NCBI GenBank assembly: GCA_012799535.1
Contig: JAAZLB010000256.1
Coordinates: forward strand, 1 to 6,329
Direction: 5' to 3'
Source: Bacillota bacterium
GTDB taxonomy: Bacteria > Bacillota > Limnochordia > Darwinibacteriales > Darwinibacteriaceae
DNA: 6,329 nucleotides
Part shown: in pieces, positions 5,653 through 6,329 of the stretch
Layout: the number at the start of each line of letters is the position of its first letter
How positions within the stretch are numbered: position 1 is the stretch's first letter
Notes under the pieces: generated by a model
Told to the model about the DNA's origin: nothing
Seen by the model: only the letters and a program-made list of their open reading frames with translations
Databases searched by the model: none
Translations under genes and position numbers: made by a program

Positions 5653-6329
5653 TTACTGGTCCGCCTCCACCCTAAAATGCCCTTGGCATTTAGGACAAGT
5701 TACAAGCAAATTCTTATCCGTTCTTGGAAGACGCAAATTGGCTTGACAATATTCATTGGGGCAGCGCACGATTCGGTAATTGTCGCGAGTTGGGGCAGCT
5801 TCACTGTGCTGGTCAAAATTCGCGTCATAAAACTCAAGCAGTTTCACTATTCGGTTTGTGATATACGGATGGGTACCCATAACTTCTGCTAGGGAATCGA
5901 CTATACTGCCCTTTGCCCTTTGGGCTTGCTTGGCGAACTCATGAAAACTAGTATATTTTAGAGCATCTGGACCAGAACTAATCTTAATAATTGCACCTAG
6001 GCAAGTATTGAGATTTCCGCAAGCAATAAGGCCGAAACGATCACAAGTGTATTCGGCTTTCCTTTGCCAAAACTTAAAGATTAAATCTAGGCCCGGGATG
6101 CTTCTGCCAAAGGGCGCAATGAAGGATAACCACCTAGTATGCCGCCTTTTGATATGCCCTAATTCGTGGCCTATTACAAAAAGCAATTCATCGTCAGTAA
6201 GGTTTTCGAGTAATGCAGAGTGGAGAACCATAGTGAAAGGTTCGGTAAATCCAAGTGCGAAGGCATTTAGATATGGGTCTTGGATTACATGAACTCTCGG
6301 CTTTTTCATCTCCAACTCATCACAGGCAA
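5653..6329 (-). CDS. M48-family zinc metallopeptidase with C-terminal zinc ribbon (partial, 5' end outside window)
   Basis: About 224 C-terminal residues are visible; the frame remains open to the window edge (ACDELEMKKPRVHVI...), so the TTG at 6315 is not a credible start and the N-terminus is missing. The catalytic motif HELGH is encoded at 6154-6168 on the minus strand. The third zinc ligand is the Glu in KAEYTCD (codon 6052-6054), as in HtpX/Ste24-type M48 enzymes. DPYLNAFALGF upstream is the usual substrate-strand region before the helix. The C-terminus carries CPNEYC (Cys codons 5761-5763 and 5746-5748) and CPKC (5695-5697 and 5686-5688), a treble-clef or MJ0042-like zinc ribbon about 45 residues long. 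HtpX-like relatives degrade misfolded membrane proteins; a similar role is plausible but not shown. A weak hydrophobic patch (WLSFIAPFG) follows the HELGH helix; other membrane segments may be in the missing part. Confidence 0.88.
   Translation of the reverse strand, partial: ACDELEMKKPRVHVIQDPYLNAFALGFTEPFTMVLHSALLENLTDDELLFVIGHELGHIKRRHTRWLSFIAPFGRSIPGLDLIFKFWQRKAEYTCDRFGLIACGNLNTCLGAIIKISSGPDALKYTSFHEFAKQAQRAKGSIVDSLAEVMGTHPYITNRIVKLLEFYDANFDQHSEAAPTRDNYRIVRCPNEYCQANLRLPRTDKNLLVTCPKCQGHFRVEADQ

Noticed and set aside
5596..5892. 98-residue plus-strand open frame opposite the peptidase gene
   Set aside because: It is antisense to the zinc-ribbon end of the M48 gene and lacks a good ribosome site.
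6008..6292. 94-residue plus-strand open frame opposite the HELGH region
   Set aside because: It is the antisense shadow of the conserved peptidase core.

Overview
The window looks like a stretch of a moderate-G+C Firmicutes chromosome, probably from the Clostridia. The evidence is strong Shine-Dalgarno sequences (GGAGG-type) before most genes, the mix of ATG and GTG starts, overlapping gene junctions, and protein families typical of that group. The genus cannot be fixed from the sequence alone.

Positions 47-4435 hold a compact, same-strand five-gene unit: an ABC ATPase, two homologous six-helix ABC-2 permeases, an OmpR/PhoB-type response regulator and a two-transmembrane sensor histidine kinase. 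Three junctions overlap (TAATG at 746-750, GTGA at 1506-1509, ATGA at 2987-2990) and the fourth gap is 15 nt, so translation is probably coupled. Gene content and order match lantibiotic immunity modules (LanFEG plus LanRK) and the cprABC-cprRK resistance operon of Clostridioides difficile. The likely circuit is that the kinase senses a cell-envelope-active peptide outside the membrane, phosphorylates the regulator, and the regulator induces the ABC pump that clears the peptide from the membrane. No lantibiotic precursor or modification gene lies in the window, so this looks like a stand-alone resistance module, although upstream sequence is not visible. The promoter is probably upstream of the window.

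Positions 4464-4831 hold a decayed gene. An N-terminal nucleotide-kinase-like P-loop segment in one frame is followed by a second coding-like segment in another frame. The total is too short for an intact kinase, so a frameshift plus internal deletion is likely.

Positions 4877-5572 encode a VTT/TVP38 (DedA superfamily) membrane protein. Its best-supported start is the rare codon ATT, placed 8 nt after a near-perfect Shine-Dalgarno; the first GTG would cut into the first membrane helix.

From 5653 to the right edge, on the minus strand, is the C-terminal part of an M48-family zinc metallopeptidase. It has a HELGH motif and a C-terminal four-cysteine zinc ribbon. It is convergent with the VTT gene, and its 5' end lies outside the window.

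No tRNA, rRNA, CRISPR array, insertion sequence, riboswitch or convincing rho-independent terminator was seen. The main points to check are the ATT start, the broken kinase-like gene, and what the kinase of the resistance module senses. The transporter and two-component module belongs to a known class rather than being an undescribed system.
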